From contig CALFIA010000065.1 in the NCBI GenBank assembly GCA_937876275.1, positions 1 through 8,834 of the forward strand: a stretch of DNA of 8,834 nucleotides, read 5' to 3'. Positions 1 through 6,275 of the stretch are shown here, piece by piece; within the stretch, counting starts at the first letter, position 1, and every line of letters begins with the position of its first letter. Under the pieces are notes generated by a model. It was given only the letters and a program-made list of their open reading frames with translations. It was not told the DNA's origin and did no database searches. The stretch is from an uncultured Actinomycetes bacterium (lineage in GTDB: Bacteria; Actinomycetota; Actinomycetes; S36-B12). Both the position numbers and the translations under genes were made by a program.

Positions 1-209
1 GTCCGCTCACCAAGAAGCCTGCTGAGACCCGCATGGGTTCCGGTAAGGGTTCGCCCGAGTGGTGGATCGCCAACGTCAAGCCCGGACGCGTCATGTTCGA
101 GCTCTCGTTCCCCGATGAGAAGGTTGCGCACGCTGCACTCACCCGTGCCGCGCACAAGCTTCCGATGAAGTGCCGCATCGTGCGGCGCGATGAAGCAGGT
201 GAGATGTAA
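1..209 (+). CDS. rplP: 50S ribosomal protein L16, C-terminal part (5' truncated by window edge)
   Basis: Complete codons begin at base 3 and give 68 residues before TAA at 207-209. The fragment reads PLTKKPAETRMGSGKGSPEW at its start and contains the WWIANVKPGRVMFE stretch, which is the conserved C-terminal half of L16. L16 sits in the large subunit near the A-site tRNA elbow and the peptidyl-transferase region, contacting 23S rRNA; the basic MGSGKG loop is the part that reaches toward the tRNA site. The gene is upstream of rpmC and rpsQ, as in the end of a standard S10 operon. The stop codon overlaps the next ATG by one base (TAATG), suggesting translational coupling to rpmC. The N-terminal half lies outside the window. 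Confidence 0.96.
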   Translation, partial: PLTKKPAETRMGSGKGSPEWWIANVKPGRVMFELSFPDEKVAHAALTRAAHKLPMKCRIVRRDEAGEM

Positions 210-439
210 TGGCAGCAGGAACTCAGGCCGGCGAACTGCGTAATCTCGATGACGCAGAACTGGTAACGAAGCTTCGCGAGGCGAAGGAGGAGCTCTTCAA
301 CCTCCGCTTCCAGGGCGCAACCGGACAGCTCGAGAACCACGGACGCCTTCGTGCTGTCCGTAAGGACATCGCGCGGATCTACACGATCCTCCGTGAGCGT
401 GAACTGGGCATTACGCCCGTCCAAGGCGGTGCCGCATGA
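209..439 (+). CDS. rpmC: 50S ribosomal protein L29
   Basis: A 76-residue protein with the L29 signature: LRNLDDAELVTKLREAKEEL near the N-terminus, then LFNLRFQGATGQLEN and a basic RLRAVRKDIARIYTILRERE helix. L29 is a small helical protein beside the polypeptide exit tunnel and helps form the docking surface for nascent-chain factors such as trigger factor and SRP. The length is slightly above the usual 60-70 residues because of short extensions at both ends. The start is fixed by the one-base overlap with the rplP stop, with AGGTGAG at 197-203 as a modest ribosome binding site. Its own end overlaps rpsQ by four bases (ATGA). Confidence 0.97.
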   Translation: MAAGTQAGELRNLDDAELVTKLREAKEELFNLRFQGATGQLENHGRLRAVRKDIARIYTILRERELGITPVQGGAA

Positions 440-720
440 GCGCGAAAGAAGGCGTAGTGACTGAAGACAAGCGTGGCGCCCGCAAGACCGTCGAAGGTCT
501 TGTGGTCAGCGACAAGATGGACAAGACCGTGGTCGTAGCAGTCGAGGATCGCTTCAAGCACCCGATGTACGGCAAGGTTGTTCGTCGCACGAGCAAGCTC
601 AAGGCACACGACGAGGCCAATGCGGCCGGCATCGGTGACCGCGTGCTGCTCATGGAGACCCGTCCCACCTCAGCGACCAAGCGCTGGCGTGTGGTGGAGA
701 TCCTCGAAAAGGCCAAGTAA
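436..720 (+). CDS. rpsQ: 30S ribosomal protein S17
   Basis: A 94-residue protein. The core from about residue 15 (RKTVEGLVVSDKMDKTVVVA) through FKHPMYGKVVRRTSKLKAHD and GDRVLLMETRPTSATKRWRV is the conserved S17 OB-fold. S17 is a primary 16S rRNA binder that nucleates assembly of the lower body of the small subunit. The N-terminal 14 residues are a loosely conserved extension, common in actinobacterial S17. The ATG at 436 overlaps the rpmC stop (ATGA) and has AAGGCGG at 423-429 in front, six bases upstream, so I prefer it to the in-frame GTG at 457. This is the last gene of the S10-type block; 52 nt separate it from rplN. Confidence 0.96.
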   Translation: MSAKEGVVTEDKRGARKTVEGLVVSDKMDKTVVVAVEDRFKHPMYGKVVRRTSKLKAHDEANAAGIGDRVLLMETRPTSATKRWRVVEILEKAK

Positions 721-761
721 GTAAGTTCCGCCAGGCTCTACCCGAGAACCGGCAGACGATC

Positions 762-766
762 AGGAG
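762..766 (+). promoter_or_regulatory. Shine-Dalgarno site fixing the GTG start of rplN
   Basis: AGGAG lies six bases before GTG 773-775. The spacing supports the GTG start, and the resulting N-terminus MIQQESRLRVADNTGA matches L14 exactly where the family begins. Confidence 0.8.
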
Positions 767-772
767 AATGCA

Positions 773-1141
773 GTGATTCAGCAGGAGTCGCGACTTCGTG
801 TCGCTGACAACACAGGTGCGAAGGAACTCCTTTGCATCCGTGTTCTCGGCGGTTCAGGTCGACGCTACGCCGGCATCGGCGACATCATCGTTGCGACGGT
901 GAAGGACGCCATCCCCGGTGGAGGCGTGAAGAAGGGCGAGGTCGTCAAGGCGGTCATCGTGCGCACCCGCAAGGAGCGCCGCCGTCCCGACGGTTCGTAC
1001 ATCCGTTTCGACGAGAACGCAGCGGTCATCATCAAGGCCGATGGCGAGCCCCGCGGCACGCGCATCTTCGGCCCTGTCGGTCGTGAGCTCCGCGAGAAGC
1101 GCTTCATGAAGATCATTTCGCTCGCACCGGAGGTGTTGTAA
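773..1141 (+). CDS. rplN: 50S ribosomal protein L14
   Basis: A 122-residue protein, the standard length for bacterial L14. The sequence opens MIQQESRLRVADNTGAKELL, followed by the conserved VLGGSGRRYAGIGDIIVATVKDA and the basic GGGVKKGEVVKAVIVRTRKE region, and ends with ELREKRFMKIISLAPEVL. L14 binds 23S rRNA at the subunit interface, takes part in bridges to the small subunit, and is the target of the silencing factor RsfS. The start codon is GTG. It is the first gene of the classical spc operon; the 52-nt gap after rpsQ shows no convincing promoter, so read-through from the S10 block is likely. Confidence 0.98.
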   Translation: MIQQESRLRVADNTGAKELLCIRVLGGSGRRYAGIGDIIVATVKDAIPGGGVKKGEVVKAVIVRTRKERRRPDGSYIRFDENAAVIIKADGEPRGTRIFGPVGRELREKRFMKIISLAPEVL

Positions 1142-1143
1142 TC

Positions 1144-1506
1144 ATGGCAACCCTGAGCATTCGCAAGGGTGACCTCGTTCAGGTCATCTCCGGCAAGGAT
1201 CGCGGCGTCAAGGGCAAGGTCATCGAGGTCATGCCCGAGTCCGAGCGCATCCTCGTTGAGGGCGTCAACCGCATCAAGAAGCATGCCAAGATCGGTCAGG
1301 ACGCCCGTGGCGCCAAGACCGGCGGCATTATCACCACCGAGGCACCGATCCACGTGTCGAACGTGATGATCATCGATCCCGAGGACGGCCGCCCGACTCG
1401 CATCGGTTTCCGCAAGGAAAAGGTCGAGAAGCGTCGTCCCGACGGCTCCACCTACGAGGCCGAGCGCAGCGTTCGCATCTCACGTCGCACTGGTAAGGAC
1501 ATCTGA
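1144..1506 (+). CDS. rplX: 50S ribosomal protein L24
   Basis: A 120-residue protein. Residues about 7-35 (RKGDLVQVISGKDRGVKGKV) form the KOW motif typical of L24, followed by VEGVNRIKKHAK and a C-terminal RRPDGSTYEAERSVRISRRT tail. L24 binds 23S rRNA early in assembly and lies near the exit tunnel opening. The ATG is two bases after the rplN stop and GGAGGT at 1129-1134, inside the end of rplN, is the ribosome binding site. Its TGA overlaps the rplE ATG by one base (TGATG). The C-terminus is somewhat longer than in enteric bacteria, as in many actinobacteria. Confidence 0.97.
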   Translation: MATLSIRKGDLVQVISGKDRGVKGKVIEVMPESERILVEGVNRIKKHAKIGQDARGAKTGGIITTEAPIHVSNVMIIDPEDGRPTRIGFRKEKVEKRRPDGSTYEAERSVRISRRTGKDI

Positions 1507-2075
1507 TGAGCACCGCAACCGAAGCCAAGACGCAGCCGCGTCTGAAGGCGCGTTACCGCGCCGAGATCGCGCCGGCGCTGCTGGAGGAGTTCTCCTTCGA
1601 CAACGTCATGCAGATCCCCGGCCTGACCAAGGTCGTCGTGAACATGGGTGTCGGCGAGGCAGCTCGTGACTCCAAGCTCATCGAAGGTGCGATCCGCGAC
1701 CTCACCGAGATCACCGGCCAAAAGCCGCAGGTCACCAAGGCTCGCAAGTCCATCGCACAGTTCAAGCTGCGCGAGGGCCAGCCGATTGGTGCCCACGTCA
1801 CCCTTCGTGGCGATCGCATGTGGGAGTTCCTCGACCGCCTGCTCTCGGTTGCGCTGCCGCGCATCCGTGACTTCCGCGGTCTGTCGCCGAAGCAGTTCGA
1901 CGGCAATGGCAACTACACCTTCGGTCTCAACGAGCAGTCGATGTTCCACGAGATCGACCAGGACAAGATCGATCGCGTTCGCGGCATGGACATCACCATC
2001 GTCACGACCGCCAAGACTGATGACGAAGGCCGAGCGCTGCTCCGCCAACTCGGATTCCCCTTCAAGGAGGCCTGA
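1506..2075 (+). CDS. rplE: 50S ribosomal protein L5
   Basis: A 189-residue protein. Conserved L5 segments are IPGLTKVVVNMGVGEAARDS near residues 38-57, the LTEITGQKPQVTKARKSIAQ stretch, GAHVTLRGDRMWEFLDRL, and the C-terminal RDFRGLSPKQFDGNGNYTFG block. L5 binds 5S rRNA with L18 and L25-type proteins in the central protuberance and contacts P-site tRNA. The first 15 or so residues (STATEAKTQPRLK) are a variable extension. AAGGA at 1495-1499 is the ribosome binding site, six bases before ATG. The C-terminal coding sequence carries the AAGGAGG that serves rpsN. Confidence 0.98.
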   Translation: MSTATEAKTQPRLKARYRAEIAPALLEEFSFDNVMQIPGLTKVVVNMGVGEAARDSKLIEGAIRDLTEITGQKPQVTKARKSIAQFKLREGQPIGAHVTLRGDRMWEFLDRLLSVALPRIRDFRGLSPKQFDGNGNYTFGLNEQSMFHEIDQDKIDRVRGMDITIVTTAKTDDEGRALLRQLGFPFKEA

Positions 2076-2080
2076 TCCAC

Positions 2081-2266
2081 ATGGCGAAGAAAGCACTCAT
2101 TCAGAAGCAGCAGAAGACCCCGAAGTTCAAGGTCCGCGCATACACGCGCTGCAACAAGTGCGGCCGTCCGCACTCGGTCTACCGCAAGTTCGGCCTGTGC
2201 CGTGTTTGCGTCCGTGAGATGGCACATGCCGGCGAACTGCCGGGTGTGACTAAGAGCAGCTGGTAA
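2081..2266 (+). CDS. rpsN: 30S ribosomal protein S14, type Z (zinc-binding)
   Basis: A 61-residue protein with the short zinc-binding form of S14. Cys24, Cys27, Cys40 and Cys43 form a CxxC-x12-CxxC zinc ribbon (CNKCGRPHSVYRKFGLCRVC), followed by the conserved VREMAHAGELPGVTKSSW end. S14 binds the 3' major domain of 16S rRNA in the head of the small subunit and is a late assembly protein. All four zinc ligands are present, so this is the zinc-dependent version; many actinobacteria carry a separate cysteine-free copy elsewhere for zinc starvation, which cannot be judged here. AAGGAGG at 2064-2070, ten bases before ATG, is a strong ribosome binding site. Confidence 0.98.
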   Translation: MAKKALIQKQQKTPKFKVRAYTRCNKCGRPHSVYRKFGLCRVCVREMAHAGELPGVTKSSW

Positions 2267-2311
2267 ACCACGACGCTGCAGGTCCAGCCCACCCGGGCGG
2301 GAAACCACAGC

Positions 2312-2334
2312 GAGGAAGGCCGTAGGCCAAAGAC
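2312..2334 (+). promoter_or_regulatory. rpsH ribosome binding site with a hairpin between Shine-Dalgarno and start
   Basis: A purine-rich GAGGAAGG (2312-2319) is the only good Shine-Dalgarno candidate before rpsH, but it ends 15 bases before ATG 2335, farther than usual. Between them GGCC (2318-2321) and GGCC (2325-2328) can form a 4-bp hairpin with a GTA loop. If folded, the remaining GAGGAA would be only six unpaired bases (2329-2334) from the ATG. The pairing is visible; its role is inference. Confidence 0.4.
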
Positions 2335-2733
2335 ATGACAATGACTGACCCGATTGCGGACATGCTTGCGCGACTGCGCAACGCTAACTCCGCGTACCAC
2401 GACACCGTGGCGATGCCTCACTCGAAGATCAAGGCAAACCTTGCCGAGATCCTCAAGCGCGAGGGCTACATCGCCGGCTTCGAGGTCGCTGACGCAACCG
2501 TCGGCAAGACCTTGACCCTCAACCTGAAGTACGGCCCGTCGCGCGAGCGTTCGATTGCCGGCCTTCGCCGCGTCTCCAAGCCCGGCCTGCGCGTCTACGC
2601 AAAGAGCACTGCTCTTCCGCGCGTGCTCGGCGGACTTGGTATCGCGATCCTGTCCACGTCGAACGGTCTGCTCACCGACCGCCAGGCTCAGAGCAAGGGT
2701 GTAGGCGGAGAAGTTCTCGCCTACGTCTGGTAA
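2335..2733 (+). CDS. rpsH: 30S ribosomal protein S8
   Basis: A 132-residue protein. The N-terminus MTMTDPIADMLARLRNAN and the C-terminal STSNGLLTDRQAQSKGVGGE followed by VLAYVW are diagnostic for S8. S8 is a primary binder of the central domain of 16S rRNA (helix 21) and in enteric bacteria represses the spc operon by binding its mRNA; I saw no clear copy of that target here. Two in-frame ATGs lie at 2335 and 2341; I chose the first because it gives the MTMTDPIADML start remembered from actinobacterial homologues and sits closer to the purine-rich GAGGAAGG. A 68-nt spacer separates it from rpsN, the longest within the spc block. Confidence 0.97.
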   Translation: MTMTDPIADMLARLRNANSAYHDTVAMPHSKIKANLAEILKREGYIAGFEVADATVGKTLTLNLKYGPSRERSIAGLRRVSKPGLRVYAKSTALPRVLGGLGIAILSTSNGLLTDRQAQSKGVGGEVLAYVW

Positions 2734-2751
2734 CCGGAAAGGGGTTTACGC

Positions 2752-3291
2752 ATGTCACGTATTGGGCGTATGCCGATTCCGGTTCCCTCCGGAGTCAAGG
2801 CCGATATCGCAGGCGATGCCATCACGATCACGGGTCCCAAGGGCACGTTGAACCTGAAGGTCGCCGCGCCGATCGAGGTCAAGGAAGAAGACGGCAACCT
2901 CGTTGTTGTCCGTCCCGACGATGAGCGTGATTCGCGTGCACTGCACGGCCTGACTCGCACTCTGGTCTCCAACATGGTCATCGGTGTGACGACCGGCTTC
3001 GAGAAGACTCTCGAAATCGTCGGCACCGGCTACCGCGTTGCAGCCAATGGCACTGGTCTTGAATTCCAGCTCGGCTTCAGCCACCCGGTTGTTGTCCCCG
3101 CACCCGAGGGCATTTCCTTCGCGGTCGAGAGCCCGGTCAAGTTCAAGGTTCAGGGCATCGACAAGCAGAAGGTTGGCGAAGTCGCCGCGAACATCCGCAA
3201 GCTGCGGAAGCCGGAGCCCTACAAGGGCAAGGGCGTTCGCTACGAGGGTGAAGTTGTTCGCCGCAAGGCCGGAAAGGCGGGCAAGAAGTGA
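2752..3291 (+). CDS. rplF: 50S ribosomal protein L6
   Basis: A 179-residue protein of normal length. It starts MSRIGRMPIPVPSGVKADIA and has the two repeated alpha/beta domains of L6, with the signature PEPYKGKGVRYEGEVVRRKA near the C-terminus. L6 binds helix 97 of 23S rRNA near the sarcin-ricin loop and contributes to the binding surface for elongation factors. AAAGGGG at 2738-2744, seven bases before ATG, is the ribosome binding site. The last four bases overlap the GTG start of rplR (GTGA), so the pair is probably translationally coupled. Confidence 0.98.
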   Translation: MSRIGRMPIPVPSGVKADIAGDAITITGPKGTLNLKVAAPIEVKEEDGNLVVVRPDDERDSRALHGLTRTLVSNMVIGVTTGFEKTLEIVGTGYRVAANGTGLEFQLGFSHPVVVPAPEGISFAVESPVKFKVQGIDKQKVGEVAANIRKLRKPEPYKGKGVRYEGEVVRRKAGKAGKK

Positions 3292-3671
3292 GTTCCTTCG
3301 GAGTCAAGCTGGGAACGGGTACCAAGACCGTTACCGCGCGCAAGCGTCGCCACGTCCGCGTTCGCAAGAAGGTCTCGGGTACCCCCGCGCGTCCGCGCCT
3401 GGTGGTCACCCGTTCCGCTCGCCACGTTGTCGCCCAGATCGTCGACGATACGCAGGGTGTCACCCTCGCATCGGCGTCGACCATGGAGGCCGACCTGCGT
3501 GGCGCATCGTCCGACAAGAGTGCCAAGGCACGCCAGGTCGGACAGCTGGTCGCAGAGCGTGCGAAGAAGGCCGGCATTGACGCCGTCGTCTTCGACCGCG
3601 GCGGCAACAAGTACCACGGTCGCGTTGCTGCTCTCGCTGAGGGCGCCCGCGAAGCTGGTCTGACCTTCTAA
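3288..3671 (+). CDS. rplR: 50S ribosomal protein L18
   Basis: A 127-residue protein. Conserved parts are the basic RKRRHVRVRKKVSGTPARPR segment, LVVTRSARHVVAQIVDD, TLASAST, and the C-terminal AVVFDRGGNKYHGRVAALAE followed by GAREAGLTF. L18 binds 5S rRNA together with L5 and anchors it in the central protuberance. The start is GTG at 3288, overlapping the rplF TGA by four bases. GGAAAGG at 3271-3277 inside rplF can serve as the ribosome binding site. The first ten residues (SSFGVKLGTG) precede the conserved core and are variable in the family. Confidence 0.97.
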   Translation: MSSFGVKLGTGTKTVTARKRRHVRVRKKVSGTPARPRLVVTRSARHVVAQIVDDTQGVTLASASTMEADLRGASSDKSAKARQVGQLVAERAKKAGIDAVVFDRGGNKYHGRVAALAEGAREAGLTF

Positions 3672-3705
3672 CGACGTATTCACCCTTCAAGCAAAGAGGT
3701 ATCTC

Positions 3706-4299
3706 ATGTCAGAAACGCAGCGCCGCGGTGGTGGCGCAGGCGAGCGCAAGGATCGCAAGGAGCGTGGTCCTCGCGAGGAGAAGTCGGCCTTCATCGAGCG
3801 CGTGGTTGCGATCAACCGCGTGTCCAAGGTCGTCAAGGGTGGTCGTCGCTTCAGCTTCACCGCACTTGTCGTCGTAGGTGACGGAGACGGCAACGTCGGC
3901 GTCGGCTACGGCAAGGCGAAGGAAGTTCCCGCCGCCATTGCTAAGGGTGTCGAGGAGGCCAAGAAGGCATTCTTCAAGGTCCCGCGCATCCAGGGCACGA
4001 TTCCCCACCCCATCACGGGTGAGGCAGCGGCCGGTGTTGTCATGCTTCGTCCGGCAGCACCCGGTACCGGCGTCATCGCCGGTGGCCCGGTTCGCGCCGT
4101 GCTGGAGTGCGCTGGCATTCACGACATCCTGAGCAAGTCGATGGGCTCCGACAACGCGATCAACGTCGTTCACGCGACTGTTGCCGCACTTCGTGGCCTC
4201 GAGTCCCCGGAGGCCGTCGCGGCTCGCCGTGGTCTCCCGCTGGAAGATGTTGCCCCGGCAGCTCTCCTGCGTGCACGCGCAGCGGGGGTGAGTGCGTAA
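3706..4299 (+). CDS. rpsE: 30S ribosomal protein S5
   Basis: A 197-residue protein. After a charged, low-complexity N-terminus (RRGGGAGERKDRKERGPREE) comes the S5 double-stranded-RNA-binding-like domain, with FIERVVAINRVSKVVKGGRR, FSFTALVVVGDGDGNVGVGY and GKAKEVPAAIAKGVEEAKK. The C-terminal domain contains VMLRPAAPGTGVIAGGPVRA, followed by GIHDILSKSMGSDNAINVVHA. S5 sits at the mRNA entry side of the small subunit, takes part in decoding accuracy and helicase activity, and is the spectinomycin-resistance protein; the KVVKGGRR loop is the drug-site loop and looks wild type. AAAGAGGT at 3693-3700 is the ribosome binding site. The TAA overlaps the rpmD ATG by one base. Confidence 0.98.
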   Translation: MSETQRRGGGAGERKDRKERGPREEKSAFIERVVAINRVSKVVKGGRRFSFTALVVVGDGDGNVGVGYGKAKEVPAAIAKGVEEAKKAFFKVPRIQGTIPHPITGEAAAGVVMLRPAAPGTGVIAGGPVRAVLECAGIHDILSKSMGSDNAINVVHATVAALRGLESPEAVAARRGLPLEDVAPAALLRARAAGVSA

Positions 4300-4481
4300 T
4301 GGCACAGCTCAAGGTCACTCAGACCAAGTCCAAGATCGGCGGCACCTCGGTGCAGCGCAATACCCTTCGTTCGCTGGGCCTCAAGCGCATCGGCGACACG
4401 GTGGTCAAGGAAGACCGTCCCGAAATCCGTGGCATGGTCAACGCCGTGATCCACCTCGTCTCTGTTGAGGAGGTCAAGTAA
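4299..4481 (+). CDS. rpmD: 50S ribosomal protein L30
   Basis: A 60-residue protein starting MAQLKVTQTKSKIGGTSVQR, followed by TLRSLGLKRIGDTVVKEDRP and ending RGMVNAVIHLVSVEEVK, which is the whole L30 fold. L30 is a small 23S rRNA-binding protein of the large subunit, present in most but not all bacteria. The reading frame is open far upstream into rpsE, but the ATG at 4299 is the right start: it overlaps the rpsE stop (TAATG), has a GGGGTGAG ribosome binding site just before it, and gives the family N-terminus. Confidence 0.96.
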   Translation: MAQLKVTQTKSKIGGTSVQRNTLRSLGLKRIGDTVVKEDRPEIRGMVNAVIHLVSVEEVK

Positions 4482-4483
4482 CT

Positions 4484-4924
4484 ATGACGCTCAAGGTTCA
4501 TCATCTGCGTCCGGCACCGGGTGCCAAGACCGCCAAGACCCGTAAGGGTCGTGGCGAGGCATCCAAGGGCAAGACCGCGGGCCGCGGTACCAAGGGTACG
4601 AAGGCTCGTTACCAGGTTCCCGCGCGCTTCGAGGGCGGCCAGATGCCGCTGCACATGCGCCTGCCGAAGCTCAAGGGCTTCAAGAACCCGAACAAGGTCG
4701 AGTTCCAGGTTGTCAACGTTGCCATGATCAACAAGCTGTTCCCCGAGGGTGGCGAGATCACGGTTGCTGATCTCGTGGCACGTGGCGCTGTCCGTAAGGG
4801 CGAGCTCGTCAAGGTGCTTGGCCAGGGCGACATCAGCGTCAAGGTCTCGGTGAGTGCTGACAAGTTCTCCACCGCAGCCCGTGACAAGATCGTTGCTGCG
4901 GGCGGCTCAGTTCACGAACTGTAA
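4484..4924 (+). CDS. rplO: 50S ribosomal protein L15
   Basis: A 146-residue protein of normal length. The N-terminal third is the extended basic, glycine-rich tail that threads into 23S rRNA (TLKVHHLRPAPGAKTAKTRK, then GRGEASKGKTAGRGTKG), followed by the conserved FEGGQMPLHMRLPKLKGFKN block and the globular domain with NKLFPEGGEITVADLVARGA. L15 is a late-assembly protein of the large subunit. GAGGAGGT at 4467-4474, nine bases before ATG and inside rpmD, is a strong ribosome binding site. The gene is followed by a 40-nt spacer and secY, its usual neighbour. Confidence 0.98.
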   Translation: MTLKVHHLRPAPGAKTAKTRKGRGEASKGKTAGRGTKGTKARYQVPARFEGGQMPLHMRLPKLKGFKNPNKVEFQVVNVAMINKLFPEGGEITVADLVARGAVRKGELVKVLGQGDISVKVSVSADKFSTAARDKIVAAGGSVHEL

Positions 4925-4954
4925 GTCGTCCGTCATGTCCACCGAGTTCTGAGC

Positions 4955-4960
4955 AGGAGG
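4955..4960 (+). promoter_or_regulatory. Strong Shine-Dalgarno site of secY
   Basis: AGGAGG, a near-perfect match to the anti-Shine-Dalgarno sequence, lies four bases before ATG 4965. The spacer 4925-4964 otherwise shows no convincing promoter. Confidence 0.8.
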
Positions 4961-4964
4961 CACG

Positions 4965-6263
4965 ATGCACGTCAGTGCGTTTGGGGCAGCCCTGCGTACA
5001 CCGGATCTGCGCAAGAAGATCTTCTTCACGTTGAGTCTTCTTGCGCTTTTCCGGCTGGGCTCGGTCGTGCCGACTCCGGGTATTGACTACTCGGCAGTGC
5101 AGAGCTGTATCACCGAGGTTCAGGACAACTCGGTTTACGCGCTTGTCAACTTGTTCAGTGGTGGCGCGCTCCTGCGCCTGTCGGTCTTCGCGCTCGGCAT
5201 CATGCCGTACATCACGGCGAGCATCATTCTTCAGTTGCTCACCGTGGTTATTCCGCGCCTGGAGACTCTCAAGGCTGACGGCACGGCGGGCCAGGCCAAG
5301 ATCACGCAGTACACGCGCTACCTCACCATTGGTCTCGCGATCCTGCAGTCGACTGCGATCCTCTCCCTCGCACGTAACCCCGGCACGCTGTTCCAGGGCT
5401 GCAACAAGGAGATCCTGCCCAACCAGGGTCTGTGGATCATGCTCGTCATGGTCACGGTCATGACTGCCGGCACCGCGATCATCATGTGGTTCGGCGAGCT
5501 CATCACCGAGCGCGGCATCGGCAACGGCATGTCACTGCTGATCTTCACCTCGATCATCGCGACCATCCCGTCGCAGTTCGTGGGTATCTGGGTCAGCCAC
5601 GGCGCCTTCACCTTCCTCTTCACCCTCGCTGTCGGCCTCGCGGTCGTCGCTCTCGTGGTGTTCGTCGAGCAGGCCCAGCGTCGAATCCCGGTGCAGTACG
5701 CCAAGCGCATGGTGGGTCGCCGGATGTACGGCGGCACCTCGACCTACATCCCGCTCAAGGTCAACATGGCCGGTGTTATCCCGGTCATCTTCGCCTCGTC
5801 GCTGCTGTTCCTGCCGACCCTGATCGTTCAGCTGACCGGTGCCGATAACGGCCTGGCACAGTGGGTGCAGCAGAACTTCGGCTCCGGCAAGGGCACCTGG
5901 TACCTGACCTTCTACTTCCTGCTGATCGTCTTCTTCTGCTACTTCTACGTATCGATCACCTTCAACCCCGTTGAGGTGGCCGACAACATGAAGAAGTACG
6001 GCGGATTCATCCCGGGCATTCGCGCAGGTAAGCCGACCGCTCAGTACCTCGATTACGTGCTGACACGCCTGACGGCACCGGGAGCGTTGTACCTGGGCCT
6101 GATCGCGATCCTGCCCGTTTTCGCCTTCGACTTCCTCGGTGTCGCGAACCGCTTCATCTTTGGTGGCACCAGCCTGCTCATCATGGTCGGCGTCGGCCTC
6201 GATACCGTCAAGCAGATCGAGTCGCAGTTGCAGCAGCGCAACTACGAAGGCTTCCTCCGCTAG
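4965..6263 (+). CDS. secY: Preprotein translocase subunit SecY
   Basis: A 432-residue, very hydrophobic protein of the usual length, with about ten membrane-spanning segments beginning near residue 19 (IFFTLSLLALFRLG). SecY is the channel of the SecYEG translocon in the cytoplasmic membrane; it works with SecE, SecG and the ATPase SecA, or with the ribosome during membrane-protein insertion. Visible family marks are VVPTPGID before the plug region, GIMPYITASII in the second segment, ERGIGNGMSLLIF from residue 182, the basic cytoplasmic loop with RRIPVQYAKRMVGRRMYGG, and the fifth cytoplasmic loop GGFIPGIRAGKPT, where Arg353 matches the arginine essential for SecA-driven transport. It ends with the usual NYEGFLR tail. 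It follows rplO and precedes adk by six bases after its stop. Confidence 0.98.
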   Translation: MHVSAFGAALRTPDLRKKIFFTLSLLALFRLGSVVPTPGIDYSAVQSCITEVQDNSVYALVNLFSGGALLRLSVFALGIMPYITASIILQLLTVVIPRLETLKADGTAGQAKITQYTRYLTIGLAILQSTAILSLARNPGTLFQGCNKEILPNQGLWIMLVMVTVMTAGTAIIMWFGELITERGIGNGMSLLIFTSIIATIPSQFVGIWVSHGAFTFLFTLAVGLAVVALVVFVEQAQRRIPVQYAKRMVGRRMYGGTSTYIPLKVNMAGVIPVIFASSLLFLPTLIVQLTGADNGLAQWVQQNFGSGKGTWYLTFYFLLIVFFCYFYVSITFNPVEVADNMKKYGGFIPGIRAGKPTAQYLDYVLTRLTAPGALYLGLIAILPVFAFDFLGVANRFIFGGTSLLIMVGVGLDTVKQIESQLQQRNYEGFLR

Positions 6264-6268
6264 GGGAG
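6262..6268 (+). promoter_or_regulatory. Shine-Dalgarno site deciding the adk start
   Basis: AGGGGAG overlaps the secY stop codon. It ends one base before the first ATG (6270) but seven bases before the second in-frame ATG (6276). Normal spacing therefore favours 6276. Confidence 0.7.
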
Positions 6269-6275
6269 TATGAGC

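Noticed and set aside
2287..2298. GCCC-ACCC-GGGC hairpin between rpsN and rpsH as a terminator
   Set aside because: The stem is only four base pairs with no T-run after it, and it lies inside a ribosomal operon whose downstream genes must be transcribed.
4107..4298. N-terminal extension of L30 into rpsE
   Set aside because: The frame happens to stay open inside rpsE. The ATG at 4299 with the TAATG overlap and the MAQLKVTQTK start is the true beginning.
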